The notes: a model not told the origin generated them from the sequence alone. Positions 27,846 to 37,232 are shown, counted from the first letter of the stretch. The stretch: DNA of 64,000 bases from a bacterium (GCA_016712675.1 JADJQR010000001.1:1612001-1676000), one strand, 5' to 3'. A program made the numbers and translations.

Positions 27846-29171
27846 TCAGGCGACCGGCGAGCGGTGGTTTGCCCGCCCGAAGCAATCGTACCGGAAGCCG
27901 TGCTTCTGCAGCTGCGGCAGATCGTACACGTTCCGGCAGTCCAGGAACACGTCGCCGGCCATCGTCGTCTTGAGGCGGTCGAGGTCAAGGCGGCGGTACT
28001 CGTTCCACTCGGTCACGAGGATGCAGACGTCAGCGCCCTCGCAGGCTTCCCAGGGCGACGCGCAGTAGTGCAGTTCCGGATGGAAGAGCTTGAAATTGTC
28101 CATCGCCGCCGGGTCGTGGACGCGCAGCCGACAGCCGCGCTCCTGCAAGAGCTTCACCAGCTCGAGGCTGGCCGCCTGGCGGATGTCGTCCGTGTTCGGC
28201 TTGAAGGCCAGGCCGAGCATCGCCACAGTGTGGCCACGCAGGTCGCCGGCCAGCGCTTCGGCCTTGGCCACGGCGCGCGCGGGAATGGCGGCATTGACCG
28301 CGATGGCCGCGCGGACGATGGTCATGTCCTCTCCGGCTTCGCCGGCAATGTGGACCAGCGCGTTGGTGTCCTTCGGCAGGCAGCTGCCGCCGAAGCCGAG
28401 TCCCGGATGAAGGAACTTCGAGCCGATACGCTTGTCCAGGCCCAGCGCCTTCGAGATGTCGAAGACATCGGCGCCGACACGCTCGGCCAGCCGCGCCACC
28501 TCGTTGATGTACGAGATCTTCACGGCCAGGAACGCGTTGGCGGCGTACTTGATCAGCTCGGAGGTTTCGATCCCGGTCCGCACCATCGGCGTGTCGAGCA
28601 GGTACAGTGGGCGGTAGATCTCGCGCAGCAGTTCCTCGGCGCGGGGCGTGTCCGTGCCGATGACCACGCGGTCCGGGCGCATGAAGTCCTCGATGCTCGA
28701 TCCTTCGCGCAGGAACTCCGGATTGCTGGCCATGTCGAAGGAGGCGCCCGGCCGCACCCGCGCGGCGATGACCTGGCGCAGCGCCCGGCTGGTGCCGACC
28801 GGTACCGTGCTCTTGGTGACGATGACCTTGTAGTCGTCGAGCAGTTCGCCGATCTGCTCGCCGACCTTCATCACGTACTGCAGGTCGGCCTCGCCGCTCT
28901 CGGACATGGGGGTTTGGACGGCGATGAAGACGACTTCCGCGTCGCGCATACCGTCGGCCAGGCTCGTGGAGAACAGCAGTCTGCCCTCTCGCACGCTCTT
29001 GAGCACCAGACGGTCGAGTCCCGGCTCGTAAAACGGGATCTCGCCGCGTTCGAGCTTCTCAATGCGCTCGCGGTTGATGTCCACGCAGGTGACGACATTG
29101 CCGAAATCGGCCATGCAGGCGCCGGAGACCAGGCCGACGTAGCCGGTGCCCACCATACAGATGCGAATCAT
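27846..29171 (-). CDS. ugd: UDP-glucose/GDP-mannose 6-dehydrogenase family
   Basis: A 441-residue nucleotide-sugar dehydrogenase. The NAD site is MIRICMVGTGYVGLVSGACM, followed by VFIAVQTPMSESGEADLQY, VTKSTVPVGTS, NPEFLREGSSIEDFMRPDR and the catalytic cysteine in GFGGSCLPKDTNAL. The C-terminal domain contains GLAFKPNTDDIRQAAS and DVCILVTEWNEY. It oxidises UDP-glucose to UDP-glucuronate using two NAD+, supplying uronic acids for envelope polymers. The substrate assignment is by subgroup similarity. ATG 29171 overlaps the stop of the epimerase gene (ATGA), so the two are coupled. Confidence 0.92.
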   Translation of the reverse strand: MIRICMVGTGYVGLVSGACMADFGNVVTCVDINRERIEKLERGEIPFYEPGLDRLVLKSVREGRLLFSTSLADGMRDAEVVFIAVQTPMSESGEADLQYVMKVGEQIGELLDDYKVIVTKSTVPVGTSRALRQVIAARVRPGASFDMASNPEFLREGSSIEDFMRPDRVVIGTDTPRAEELLREIYRPLYLLDTPMVRTGIETSELIKYAANAFLAVKISYINEVARLAERVGADVFDISKALGLDKRIGSKFLHPGLGFGGSCLPKDTNALVHIAGEAGEDMTIVRAAIAVNAAIPARAVAKAEALAGDLRGHTVAMLGLAFKPNTDDIRQAASLELVKLLQERGCRLRVHDPAAMDNFKLFHPELHYCASPWEACEGADVCILVTEWNEYRRLDLDRLKTTMAGDVFLDCRNVYDLPQLQKHGFRYDCFGRANHRSPVA

Positions 29172-30220
29172 GCGAATTCCTTTCGGGCCTCGTCCAGGAG
29201 GTCGAGCAGGGCGATGCGCGCGTCGCTGACCGGTCCCCAGCCCGTCTGCAGGCGGAGCTTCCGGTTGTCACCGACCAATCGCGCGGCGTCCGCCGGACGG
29301 TCCCGGGCCGGATCGCGACGCACGGTGACCGGTACGCGGGCGGCGGCCACCAATATCCTCAGTCCGTCGGCCATCGTCAACGCTGTTCCGGAACAGATGT
29401 TGTACACCTCGCCGGGCTGCCCGTGCCCGGCCAGCGCCCGATAGGCGGCCACCACGTCGAGCACGTGGAGATAGTCGCGGACGGGGCTCAGGTCGCCGGT
29501 GACCACTTCGGCAGGGCCGCGCCCGGCCTCGGCCGCAGCGATCTGCCGCGCGAACGCGGGGAAGGCGAAGCGCGGCTGTTGGCCCGGCCCGGTGTGGGCG
29601 AACGGTCGCGCCACGACAACCGGCACGTCCCAGGCCCGGTGGTACTGCAGACACAGGAGCGTCTGCGCCGCCTTGCTCACGGCGTAGGGTGAGACCGGAC
29701 GCGGCGGGCATTCCTCCGTCAGCGGCGCCGAACCGGGCGGTTGCGGGCCGTATTCCTCGGCCGAGCCGGCCACGACGACGATGGGCCGGTCGGCGGCAGG
29801 CAGCTTGCGCACGGCTTCCAGCAGGGAGAGCGTGCCGATCAGGTTGGACTCGAGGGTGCCGCGGGGATCGTCGAACGACGTCGCGGCGGAACTCTGGGCC
29901 GCCAGGTGGTAGATGACGGACGGGCGCACCTCGCGGACCACAGCCGCCACGGCGGAACCGTCTTCGAGCGAGGCTTCGTGATAAGCGAAGGAGCCGGCGG
30001 GCCCTTCGTAGCGCGTCGATCCGGCGCCTGCCTCGTCGCGGCGACGGAAGTCACCGGCCACGGGCGGGGACGGCGCGCGTCCGGGTTGCCGCCCCAGCCC
30101 CGCCACGGCCACCCCGTCCGCCAGGAGCGCGCGCGCCAGGTGCAGCCCGACGAAGCCGAGAGTCCCGGTCACGAGATTACGCCCGGTCGCGATGCTGTCG
30201 GTGCTCGCCACGCCGGTCAC
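29168..30220 (-). CDS. NAD-dependent epimerase/dehydratase (extended SDR)
   Basis: A 350-residue extended short-chain dehydrogenase. The nucleotide site is NLVTGTLGFVGLHLARAL (TGxxGxxG); YHLAAQSSAATSFDDP, VVVAGSAEEYGPQP (a Ser of the triad), and SPYAVSKAAQTLLCL (Tyr-x3-Lys) are the catalytic motifs. The layout (RPFAHTGPGQQPRFAFPAFA, GDLSPVRDYLHVLDVV) is closest to GDP-mannose 4,6-dehydratase and GDP-4-keto-6-deoxymannose reductase relatives. It probably makes or reduces a keto-deoxy nucleotide sugar. GTG 30220 overlaps the CoA-binding gene by 4 bases; a GTG three codons later is also possible. It overlaps ugd at its end. Confidence 0.82.
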   Translation of the reverse strand: MTGVASTDSIATGRNLVTGTLGFVGLHLARALLADGVAVAGLGRQPGRAPSPPVAGDFRRRDEAGAGSTRYEGPAGSFAYHEASLEDGSAVAAVVREVRPSVIYHLAAQSSAATSFDDPRGTLESNLIGTLSLLEAVRKLPAADRPIVVVAGSAEEYGPQPPGSAPLTEECPPRPVSPYAVSKAAQTLLCLQYHRAWDVPVVVARPFAHTGPGQQPRFAFPAFARQIAAAEAGRGPAEVVTGDLSPVRDYLHVLDVVAAYRALAGHGQPGEVYNICSGTALTMADGLRILVAAARVPVTVRRDPARDRPADAARLVGDNRKLRLQTGWGPVSDARIALLDLLDEARKEFA

Positions 30221-30651
30221 CCGTTGATCAACCGCAGCCACTCCTTGTAGAGGCAGCGGTCCTGGATGACGATCAATCCGGCGGCGCGCGCCCGCGTCGC
30301 GGCATCTTCGTGCACGACGCCTTCCTGGAGCCAGATCGTGCGGGCACCGATGGCGATCGCCTGGTCCACGATCGCCGGCACGGCGTCGCTGCGGCGGAAG
30401 ACATCGACGACATCCACCGGGCCCGGGACGTCGGTCAGCTCGGCATGGATGGTCAGCCCGAGGACGTCCTGGTCGAGCGCCGGATTGACGCCGACGACCT
30501 CGAGGCCGCGCCCGACCAGGAAACGGGTGATGCCGTAGCTGGCGCGGTCGGGCCGGGCGGACAGCCCGACCACCGCCACGCGCTTCATGCCGGCCAGGAC
30601 GTCGCGGATCACGTCGTCGGGGGGATTGACGGGTTCGGGAACGGGGTTCAT
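30217..30651 (-). CDS. CoA-binding domain protein (YccU-like)
   Basis: A 144-residue Rossmann-like CoA-binding protein. KRVAVVGLSARPDRASYGIT with VVGVNPALDQDVLGLTIHAE, DVVDVFRRSDAVPAIVDQAI and TIWLQEGVVHEDAATRARAAG match the small stand-alone YccU family, whose cellular role is not established. ATG 30651 is preferred over ATG 30657 because AAGGG sits 8 bases before it but only 2 before the other. It is the first gene of the minus-strand set that continues into the epimerase, ugd, DegT and HemC-like genes. The divergent EMO-like gene starts 222 bases away. Confidence 0.85.
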   Translation of the reverse strand: MNPVPEPVNPPDDVIRDVLAGMKRVAVVGLSARPDRASYGITRFLVGRGLEVVGVNPALDQDVLGLTIHAELTDVPGPVDVVDVFRRSDAVPAIVDQAIAIGARTIWLQEGVVHEDAATRARAAGLIVIQDRCLYKEWLRLING

Positions 30652-30766
30652 GATCATCGCCCTTGCCGGTGTGGTTCGATGGCCGCGGCAGGCGCGGCGG
30701 TGCCGCCGTCAGGTTAACCGCGGCGGCCGTCACTGTAAACCGCCCAGGTCCACCCGCATTCGCGGC

Positions 30767-30796
30767 TTTCCATAGCCCGCGCCCGGCATTTATCTT
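30767..30796 (+). promoter_or_regulatory. Candidate promoter of the FeS oxidoreductase gene
   Basis: TTTCCA (30767-30772) and TATCTT (30791-30796), 18 bases apart, each match consensus at 4/6. They lie about 77 bases before the GTG start, in the divergent gap. An AT-rich patch here (GCATTTATCTTG) is unusual for the region. Confidence 0.35.
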
Positions 30797-30872
30797 GCGG
30801 GGAGGATCGCCGGACCAGCCGCCCCGCCGGGCCCCCGCCGGCGCCGGCGCGCGTCGCCGCCAAAGGAGTGCC

Positions 30873-32882
30873 GTGAACGCCATCGCCATGTCCGTGCTGC
30901 TGCTCTGTGCGCTGTCGCTGTTCGCCGGGACCATGGCCGACCGCTGGTGGCTGTTGCGGGCCGGCGCCCCTGGCGAACCGCTCGGGAATGTCCGCGAACG
31001 GCTGCGTTCCCTGCTCGTGCTCGGCTTCGGCCAGCAGCGGCTGCTCCTGGAAAAGGGCGCCGGGTGGATGCACGTGGCCATTTTCGCCGGTTTCATCGTC
31101 ATCTTCACGCGCACATGCACGCTGATCGGGCGGGGCTTCGACGCGGACTTCCACCTGCCGCTGCTGGGCGGCGATCTGGGGCTGGTCTATGCCGCGGTCA
31201 AGGACACCTTCGCCGCGCTGGTCGTCGTCGCCATCGTCTGGGGTATCTGGCGCCGCCTGGTGACGCGCCCGCGCCGCCTGCACCTGAATGCCGAGGGTGT
31301 GCTGATCCTGGTCTGGATCGGCTCGCTGATGGTGACGGACATCCTGGCCGATGCCGCCCTGTTCACGCTGGAGCCGGGGCACCCGGAGCGGGGCTGGGCC
31401 TGGCTGTCGACCGCCAGCATGGGCCTGTTCGACCCGGGCCGGCCCGTGGCCACCGCCACCTGGCTGCATGTGCACTACTGGGCGCACGTCGTGCTCCTGC
31501 TGGCCTTCCTGAACTTCCTGCCCTTCGGTAAGCACTTCCACGTGCTGACCGCACTGCCGGCGGTGTACCTGCGCCGGCTGACGCCGTCGGGCGCCCTGGA
31601 GAAGCTGGAGTTCGAGGGCCGCGAGACCTTCGGCGTCGGGCGCCTGGAGGACTTCTCCTGGCGGCGCATCCTGGACATGTACACCTGCACCGAATGCGGC
31701 CGCTGCAACGACATGTGTCCGGCCGACCTGACCGGCAAGCCGCTGCACCCGCGGGAGATCATCACCAACGAGCGGGACCAGGCCTGGGACCTGGCCGATC
31801 ACCTGGTGAACGTGGGCAAGCTGAAGGCGCAGGGACGGTCGGCCGAGGCGGCGGCGGCCATCGCGGCCAAGGAACGCCCGGCCCTGATCGGCGAGGTGAA
31901 CGACGAGGAGGCGATCTGGGCCTGCACCACCTGCGGCTGGTGCGTCAGCAGCTGTCCGGTGATGATCGACCACATTCCGAACATCATCGACCAGCGGCGC
32001 CACCTGGTGATGATGGAGGCGAAGGTGCCCGCAGCGCTCCAGAACGCGCTGCGCGGCCTGGAGAACAACAGCAATCCCTGGAATGCCCCCAGCGCCGCCC
32101 GCGAGGACTGGATCGGCGACCTGCCGGTCCCGCGGATGCGCGACAAGGGCTCGGCCGCGTACCTGCTCTTCGTCGGCTGCGCCGGCAGCTTCGACAGCCG
32201 GAACGTCGACGTCATGCGCGCCCTCGTCCAGCTGCTGGGGAAGGCCGGGGTGGACTATGCCGTCCTGGGTCGCGAGGAGGGCTGCTGCGGCGACCCGGCG
32301 CGCCGTGTCGGCCACGAGTACCTCTTCCAGATGCAGGCCCCGCTGAACATCGAGACGTTCAAGCGCTACGACGTGCGCAAGGTGCTGACCGCCTGCCCGC
32401 ACTGCTTCAACACGATCGCCAACGAGTACCCCGACTTCGGGCTGGAGGGCGTGGAGGTCATCCACCACAGCGAGCTGCTGGCGGACCTGGTGCGCGAGGG
32501 TCGGCTGACGCTCAAGCCCGGCGCCGACCTGAAGGTCACCTACCACGACTCGTGCTACCTGGGCCGCCACAACGAGGTCTACGAAGCCCCGCGCGACGTC
32601 CTGGGCGCCGTGCCCGGCCTGACCGTGGCCGAGATGCCGCGCAACCGCCGGGAGGGCTTCTGCTGCGGCGCCGGCGGCGGCCGCATGTTCATGGAGGAGC
32701 ACCTCGGCACGCGCATCAACCACAACCGCATTGCCGAGGCCGCGGCGACGGGAGCGTCCGAGGTGTGCACGGCCTGCCCGTTCTGCCTGACGATGCTCGG
32801 CGACGCCATCAAGGAGACCGACCGCGGCGAGCAGTTGCGCGCGCGCGACATCGCCGAGGTGCTGCTGGACAACCTGGCCTGA
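30873..32882 (+). CDS. Membrane FeS oxidoreductase, ETF:quinone oxidoreductase (EMO)-like
   Basis: A 669-residue fusion. Residues 1-230 form five or so membrane helices with several histidines (LEKGAGWMHVAIFAGFI, TWLHVHYWAHVVLLLAF, FGKHFHV) that may ligate b-type haems, like NarI/HdrE. Two 4Fe-4S clusters follow (CTECGRCNDMCP and CTTCGWCVSSCP), then two CCG (DUF224) modules (VGCAGSFDSRN with REEGCCGDPARR; YHDSCYLGRHNEVYEAPRD with GFCCGAGGGR). This architecture is that of EMO-type proteins, which move electrons from electron-transfer flavoprotein into menaquinone during acyl-CoA oxidation. etfBA lie 4.4 kb downstream. GTG 30873 follows AAAGGAG by 4 bases. Confidence 0.85.
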   Translation: MNAIAMSVLLLCALSLFAGTMADRWWLLRAGAPGEPLGNVRERLRSLLVLGFGQQRLLLEKGAGWMHVAIFAGFIVIFTRTCTLIGRGFDADFHLPLLGGDLGLVYAAVKDTFAALVVVAIVWGIWRRLVTRPRRLHLNAEGVLILVWIGSLMVTDILADAALFTLEPGHPERGWAWLSTASMGLFDPGRPVATATWLHVHYWAHVVLLLAFLNFLPFGKHFHVLTALPAVYLRRLTPSGALEKLEFEGRETFGVGRLEDFSWRRILDMYTCTECGRCNDMCPADLTGKPLHPREIITNERDQAWDLADHLVNVGKLKAQGRSAEAAAAIAAKERPALIGEVNDEEAIWACTTCGWCVSSCPVMIDHIPNIIDQRRHLVMMEAKVPAALQNALRGLENNSNPWNAPSAAREDWIGDLPVPRMRDKGSAAYLLFVGCAGSFDSRNVDVMRALVQLLGKAGVDYAVLGREEGCCGDPARRVGHEYLFQMQAPLNIETFKRYDVRKVLTACPHCFNTIANEYPDFGLEGVEVIHHSELLADLVREGRLTLKPGADLKVTYHDSCYLGRHNEVYEAPRDVLGAVPGLTVAEMPRNRREGFCCGAGGGRMFMEEHLGTRINHNRIAEAAATGASEVCTACPFCLTMLGDAIKETDRGEQLRARDIAEVLLDNLA

Positions 32883-32919
32883 GGCGTGGGCGCGGGCGTC
32901 GCCGGCCGGCCGGCGGAGG

Positions 32920-32948
32920 TTGCGCCGCCGTCGCCCTTCTGTTATACC
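32920..32948 (+). promoter_or_regulatory. Weak candidate promoter before the nitronate monooxygenase gene
   Basis: TTGCGC (32920-32925) and TATACC (32943-32948) are 17 bases apart, matching 3/6 and 4/6. The sequence GTTATACC is AT-rich against its surroundings. It could equally be read-through from the upstream gene that ends at 32882. Confidence 0.3.
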
Positions 32949-32994
32949 GGACGGCGTCCGTCGGCAACAGACTCCGCCACGAAAGGACCCGCAG

Positions 32995-34038
32995 ATGAGC
33001 ACGCACGAACCGGTCGCCTCGACGCCCGCGCTGGACAGGGTCTGGCGCCGCGGCAAGGACTTCCTGGGCAGCGAGTTGCCGATCATGTGCGGGGCGATGA
33101 CCTGGATCTCGGACCCGCAGCTGGTGTCGCTGATGAGCAACCTCGGGGCCTTCGGCGTGCTGGCGGCCGGCAACATGCCGCCCGAGACGTTCGCGCAGTA
33201 CGTCGACCAGACCCGCGCCCTGACGGACCGGCCGTTCGCCGGCAACGTGATCACCATCGCCCCGAACTACCTGCCGCACCTGGAAATCCTCTGTGAGCGG
33301 AAAGTCAGCCACATCGTGTTCGCCGGCTCGATTCCGCGCGCCTCTGAGGTCCAGAAGGCCAAGGATAGCGGCGCGAAGGTCCTCTGCTTCGCGTCGACCG
33401 GGTCCATCGCCGAGCGCATGATCGACTACGGCACCGACGCGCTCATCCTCGAGGGCAGCGAGGCAGGCGGACACATCGGGCACGTCTCGACGGTCGTGTT
33501 GTTGCAGGAGATCCTCTTCAATTTCCCGTCGCTGCCGATCTTCGTCGCCGGTGGAATCGCGACCGGAAAGCTGATCGCGCACCTGGCGCTGATGGGAGCG
33601 GCCGGTGCGCAGATGGGCACGCGCTTCGTGATGGCGGAGGAGTGCGCGGCGCACCCGCGTTTCAAGGAGGTCTTCATCAAGGCGCGCGCCCGCGAAGCGG
33701 TCTCCACTCCGCAGTACAGCGCGAAGCTTCCGGTGGTCTCGGTGCGCGCCCTGAACAACCATGCGATGGAGCACTTCGGGGAGTTGCAGATGGGTCTGCT
33801 CGAGAAGCTCCGCCTCGGCGAAATCAATCGCCAGGACGCCCAGTACAAGGTCGAGGAGTACTGGGTGGGCTCGCTGCGCCGTGCCGCCGTCGACGGCGAC
33901 GTGGAACACGGCTCGCTGATGGCCGGTCAGTCCGTGGGCCTTGTTGATCGCGTGCAACCGTTGCGCGACATCCTGGCCGAGATCGTGCGGGACGCCGACG
34001 CGGGCCTGGCCGAGGCCAGGCAGCGGCTGGGTACCTGA
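32995..34038 (+). CDS. Nitronate monooxygenase / enoyl reductase-like FMN protein
   Basis: A 347-residue FMN TIM-barrel protein of the 2-nitropropane dioxygenase/NMO family. IMCGAMTWISDPQLVSLMSN at the start, LGAFGVLAAGNMPPETF, LILEGSEAGGHIGHVST (the conserved His that lies over the flavin), IFVAGGIATGKLIAHLALMG and GAQMGTRFVMAEECAAH (phosphate site) show the family. Members oxidise nitronates, or act as FabK-type enoyl-ACP reductases; which applies here is not decided by sequence alone. GAAAGGA lies 8 bases before ATG 32995. It is followed by a strong terminator. It may belong functionally with the nearby ETF-linked redox genes. Confidence 0.8.
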   Translation: MSTHEPVASTPALDRVWRRGKDFLGSELPIMCGAMTWISDPQLVSLMSNLGAFGVLAAGNMPPETFAQYVDQTRALTDRPFAGNVITIAPNYLPHLEILCERKVSHIVFAGSIPRASEVQKAKDSGAKVLCFASTGSIAERMIDYGTDALILEGSEAGGHIGHVSTVVLLQEILFNFPSLPIFVAGGIATGKLIAHLALMGAAGAQMGTRFVMAEECAAHPRFKEVFIKARAREAVSTPQYSAKLPVVSVRALNNHAMEHFGELQMGLLEKLRLGEINRQDAQYKVEEYWVGSLRRAAVDGDVEHGSLMAGQSVGLVDRVQPLRDILAEIVRDADAGLAEARQRLGT

Positions 34039-34067
34039 ACGCGCGCGGATTCACGCCACGCCCCTCC

Positions 34068-34098
34068 CGCCGCCGCCCCGACCGGGCGGCGGCGTTTT
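34068..34098 (+). terminator. Intrinsic terminator after the NMO-like gene
   Basis: CGCCGCCGCCC (34068-34078) pairs with GGGCGGCGGCG (34084-34094) in a perfect 11-bp stem with a 5-base loop, followed by TTTT (34095-34098). It sits 30 bases after the stop codon. Confidence 0.8.
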
Positions 34099-34195
34099 CG
34101 TCCCACCACCGCCTGGCACCGAACTTGATGACGGAAGTGGTCACCGGCTGCCGCGGGGGCGGCGGTCGTCCCGACCAACCAGACCCGGAGAGATC

Positions 34196-35071
34196 ATGAA
34201 ACCTGGAATTGTCCCTGTCTGCGCCGTGGCGGCGTGGCTTGGTGCCATGTCGTGCCCGGCGATTGCCGATCAGGCCCCGGTCTCGTCGCGGGCGACGGGC
34301 GAGGCACTTGTTGCCGCCGACCCTGCCCTGGCGCGGAACTATCTTGCCTACGCAGCCTGGCTGGAGGCCGCTGGCGATCTGCCCGAAGCGGCGGCCGTCC
34401 TGGAGGCGGGATGCCATCGTGCCTCGGCACCGGAAGCGTTGCTGCTGGAACTGGCGCAGCTCCATCGGCGTCTGGGCCGACTGGCGCGCGCCGAAGCTGT
34501 CGCCCGTGAGGCGCTCGTCCTGATGCCGGAGGCGCCCGAGGCCCACGTCTGCCTGGGCGATGTCTACCTGGACCTGGGATGGCCGCAATCTGCCCTCGAG
34601 AGCTATCGCGAGGCTGTACGCCTGGCCCCGGGCGATCCAGCGCCGTGTGCGCGGGTCATCACGGCGCTGCTTGCGGCCGGCGCGACGACAGGGGCGGAGG
34701 AGGCCTGCCTGCGCTATCTCGCCGATTTTCCCGACACGCCCGATCTCTGGTTGTCCCTGGGTTGGGTCTTCGAGAAGCAGGACAAACTGCGCGAGGCCTT
34801 CAGGACCTACGGCCAGGTGCTGGCGCTGGATCCCGGATCGGCCGAGGCGCTGGCGCGCCAGGGCCGGCTCTTCTGTCGCTTCGGGCAGTTCTCCGCGGCG
34901 GCGGACGCGTGCCGACGAGCGCTGCAGATGGACAGCGACAATCTCGTCGCGCATGCCTATCTGGGAATCGCCTGCAGCCAACTCGGCGACGATCAGAACG
35001 CCCGGCACCATGCGCGGATCGCCGAAGCCGGGGGCCTGGACATGAGCGCCGTCTGGAAGAAGCTCAACTGA
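34196..35071 (+). CDS. Exported tetratricopeptide-repeat protein
   Basis: A 291-residue protein with a signal peptide (MKPGIVPVCAVAAWLGAMSC, cleavage probably near AIADQA, about residue 28). The remainder is TPR units of about 34 residues: LAYAAWLEAAGDLPEAAAVL, LLLELAQLHRRLGRLARAEA, HVCLGDVYLDLGWPQSALES, LWLSLGWVFEKQDKLREAFR and further. TPR arrays mediate protein-protein contacts; a periplasmic scaffold is the best guess. GGAGAG precedes ATG 34196 by about 5 bases. Its 3' end overlaps the convergent TPR glycosyltransferase gene by 8 bases. Confidence 0.7.
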   Translation: MKPGIVPVCAVAAWLGAMSCPAIADQAPVSSRATGEALVAADPALARNYLAYAAWLEAAGDLPEAAAVLEAGCHRASAPEALLLELAQLHRRLGRLARAEAVAREALVLMPEAPEAHVCLGDVYLDLGWPQSALESYREAVRLAPGDPAPCARVITALLAAGATTGAEEACLRYLADFPDTPDLWLSLGWVFEKQDKLREAFRTYGQVLALDPGSAEALARQGRLFCRFGQFSAAADACRRALQMDSDNLVAHAYLGIACSQLGDDQNARHHARIAEAGGLDMSAVWKKLN

Positions 35072-36338
35072 GCTGGACGTTCTGGCGCAGGCGGCCGAGA
35101 GCCTCGCCTGCAGCGGTGCGCCCGGGTTCGCGTCGCATCGCAAGCTCGTATTGGCGAGCTGCCAGCGCCGCCTGGCCGGCCGCTTCGTACATCCGTCCCA
35201 GGTTCAGGCAGGGGCCGGCCAGATGGGGCAGCAGCGCGGCGGCCCGCTCCAGGGCATGGCGGGCCGGTTCGCCGCGCCCGCCCGCCAGATGCCAGACGCC
35301 GAGCGTGTTGTGGATGTGGCCATCGCCCGGCGCCAGCCGCAACGCAGCCAACAGGAGCGGACCGGCCGCCTCGCCGCGCCCGTCGATCATCGCCACCTGC
35401 GCGCGCAGATGGAATGCCAGTGCCAGTTTGGAATCGTCGACGCCGGGACAGGCGGCAACCGCCAGAAGGTGTGCGTCGGCTCGCGACAGTGCGCCGACGT
35501 CCTTCAAGAGCATGCCGGCGGTCAGGCGGGCTTCGGCGTTGCCCGGTGCGAGCACGAGCGTGCGCTCGGCCGCCTGCAGAGCGGTCTCCCGGTCGCCTGC
35601 CGCCAGTGCGGCGTCGCTCAGTTCCTTCCAACTCGCGGCGTCGGTCGGTTCCTCGGTCGTCTTGCGGCGTGCCAGTTCCAGGTAGCGACGTGCCTTGACC
35701 GGATCTTCGAGCAGCGAACCGAAGTGGTGCACGATGATGGGCACGTCGCGGATCGGGATTCCCGCCCGGGCCAGGCTCGCTTCCACGGTCTCGTGCAGAC
35801 AGCCGCGGAAGCGGATGCCGGCGAGATTGGGGAACAGGCGCACCTTGGCAGTGCGGACGTAGCCTGGTGCCACCGGTCCGTCGCGGTCGGCCAGTGCGTG
35901 GGGGTCCGCTGCCGGCACCGGCGTCCAGCCACGGTGGCTCCAGGGTTCCCGGATGTAGTTGCGGGTCACGATCCGGGCGGCGGCGACCTGGCCCGCGTCC
36001 CACCGTCCGGCGACCTCGCGCACGGCGGCCCAGTCGCCAGGGCACAGCTGTTCGTCCGCGTCCAGGCACAGCACCCAGCGGCAGGTGCAGGCGTCCAGCG
36101 AGGCGTTGCGGGCAGCCGCGAAGTCGTCGTCCCAGGTCCGGTGCAGCACCCGTGCGCCGCGCGCCGACGCGCTGCGGGGGCTGTCGTCGCGGCTGCCGGT
36201 ATCCACGACGACGAGCTCGTCACAGTGGCGACCCGCTGCCTCGAGCAGCGGGTCCAGAAACTGGCCACCGTCACGCACGATCATGGCCAGGCTCAGGAGC
36301 CCGCCCGCTGGTGGTGTCGGGAGATCGGATACGCCCAC
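35064..36338 (-). CDS. Family 2 glycosyltransferase fused to TPR repeats
   Basis: A 424-residue two-part protein. The N-terminal GT2 domain has LSLAMIVRDGG at the beginning, ELVVVDTGSRDDSP and the metal-binding LCLDADEQL (D-x-D), with HETVEASLARAG following. The C-terminal third carries TPR repeats (ELARRKTTEEPTDAASWKEL, LAAGDRETALQAAERTLVL, LGRMYEAAGQAALAARQYEL). Such proteins transfer sugars to peptides or surface polymers. GTG 36338 is chosen because GGAAAG is 9 bases upstream; an in-frame GTG at 36395 lacks one. It is a paralogue of the gene at 49484-50881, which has the same domain order. Confidence 0.8.
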   Translation of the reverse strand: MGVSDLPTPPAGGLLSLAMIVRDGGQFLDPLLEAAGRHCDELVVVDTGSRDDSPRSASARGARVLHRTWDDDFAAARNASLDACTCRWVLCLDADEQLCPGDWAAVREVAGRWDAGQVAAARIVTRNYIREPWSHRGWTPVPAADPHALADRDGPVAPGYVRTAKVRLFPNLAGIRFRGCLHETVEASLARAGIPIRDVPIIVHHFGSLLEDPVKARRYLELARRKTTEEPTDAASWKELSDAALAAGDRETALQAAERTLVLAPGNAEARLTAGMLLKDVGALSRADAHLLAVAACPGVDDSKLALAFHLRAQVAMIDGRGEAAGPLLLAALRLAPGDGHIHNTLGVWHLAGGRGEPARHALERAAALLPHLAGPCLNLGRMYEAAGQAALAARQYELAMRREPGRTAAGEALGRLRQNVQLS

Positions 36339-36570
36339 GGGGGCCCGCTTTCCAGGTTGTTCAGTGGCAATGGGTTGTCCGGGCACCCCGGGCACCGGCG
36401 CGCAGCCGGCGCGGCCGCCGGCGTTTCGACGTATGCATTGCAGGTCGCGTGCCGACCAGGGTGCGCTTTCGCTTGTCGCACCGGCCGACCGGCGATACTC
36501 TCGAAGACCCGCGCCTGTCGTCGCTCGACACCGGGCGCCCAGCGGACCCCAGACCGAAGGAGACCGGAAT

Positions 36571-37173
36571 ATGCGTCACAGGTTTGCGACCGCTGCCATG
36601 GCGGTGGCCCTGCTGCTGGCGGGCCAGGCCGGGGCCATCGTCGAGTCCAAGACCGGCACCGAGTATCCCGATTCGATCACCGTCGCGACGGCCGGTGGCG
36701 ACCAGGTGCTGGTCGCCACCGGCGCCGCCCTGCGTGAGAAGTCCATGCTGAAGATCGACATCTACACGATCGCCTCCTGGGTCGCATCCGGCACCGAGCT
36801 CGGAGCCGACCGCGCGGCGGCCATCTGGACGCTGGAAGCCCCCAAGCGGCTGCGCATGGACCTGCGGCGCAGCTTCTCCCGGGAGAAGCTCATCGGCGCG
36901 TTTCGAGAGGTGATCGAGAAGAACTACGCCGACCAATCGGCGATCAGCACGGACCTGGCGACGTTCGAGGGCTACTTCACCCGCGATGCGGAGTCCGGCG
37001 ATGTCATCCTCTTCACCTACCTGCCGGGGCAGGGCTTGACCACCGACCTGAACGGCGAGACCAGGGGCGTGATCGCCAACCCGACGTTCGTCGAGGCGCT
37101 CTGGTCGGTGTGGTTCGGGCCGCAGCCGGTCGATGACGGCATGAAGGCGAAGCTCTCCGGCACGGAGCGCTGA
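36571..37173 (+). CDS. Exported chalcone isomerase-like protein
   Basis: A 200-residue protein with a signal peptide ([13 protein letters not shown], cleavage about residue 23) and a chalcone isomerase-like domain: [49 protein letters not shown] replaced here by [17 protein letters not shown], and [28 protein letters not shown]. Bacterial relatives are periplasmic proteins of unclear role, thought to bind small hydrophobic ligands or fatty acids. GAAGGAG is 8 bases before ATG 36571. GATACT at 36494-36499 could be a -10 box. It is monocistronic and ends at a strong bidirectional terminator. Confidence 0.75.
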   Translation: MRHRFATAAMAVALLLAGQAGAIVESKTGTEYPDSITVATAGGDQVLVATGAALREKSMLKIDIYTIASWVASGTELGADRAAAIWTLEAPKRLRMDLRRSFSREKLIGAFREVIEKNYADQSAISTDLATFEGYFTRDAESGDVILFTYLPGQGLTTDLNGETRGVIANPTFVEALWSVWFGPQPVDDGMKAKLSGTER

Positions 37174-37196
37174 CCGCAGGCTGCGGCGCACAATGG

Positions 37197-37232
37197 AACG
37201 AGGGCCGCGTCCGTCCGGACGCGGCCCTCGTT
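37197..37232. terminator. Bidirectional 17-bp hairpin between convergent genes
   Basis: AACGAGGGCCGCGTCCG (37197-37213) and its exact reverse complement (37216-37232) are separated by only two bases (TC). The arms end in TT on the plus strand and on the minus strand, so it can serve both the chalcone-isomerase-like gene and etfA. Confidence 0.8.

Noticed and set aside
30714-33257. Minus-strand frame of 847 codons opposite the FeS oxidoreductase
   Set aside because: His/Gln/Val-rich antisense shadow without motifs or RBS; the plus frame is the real gene.
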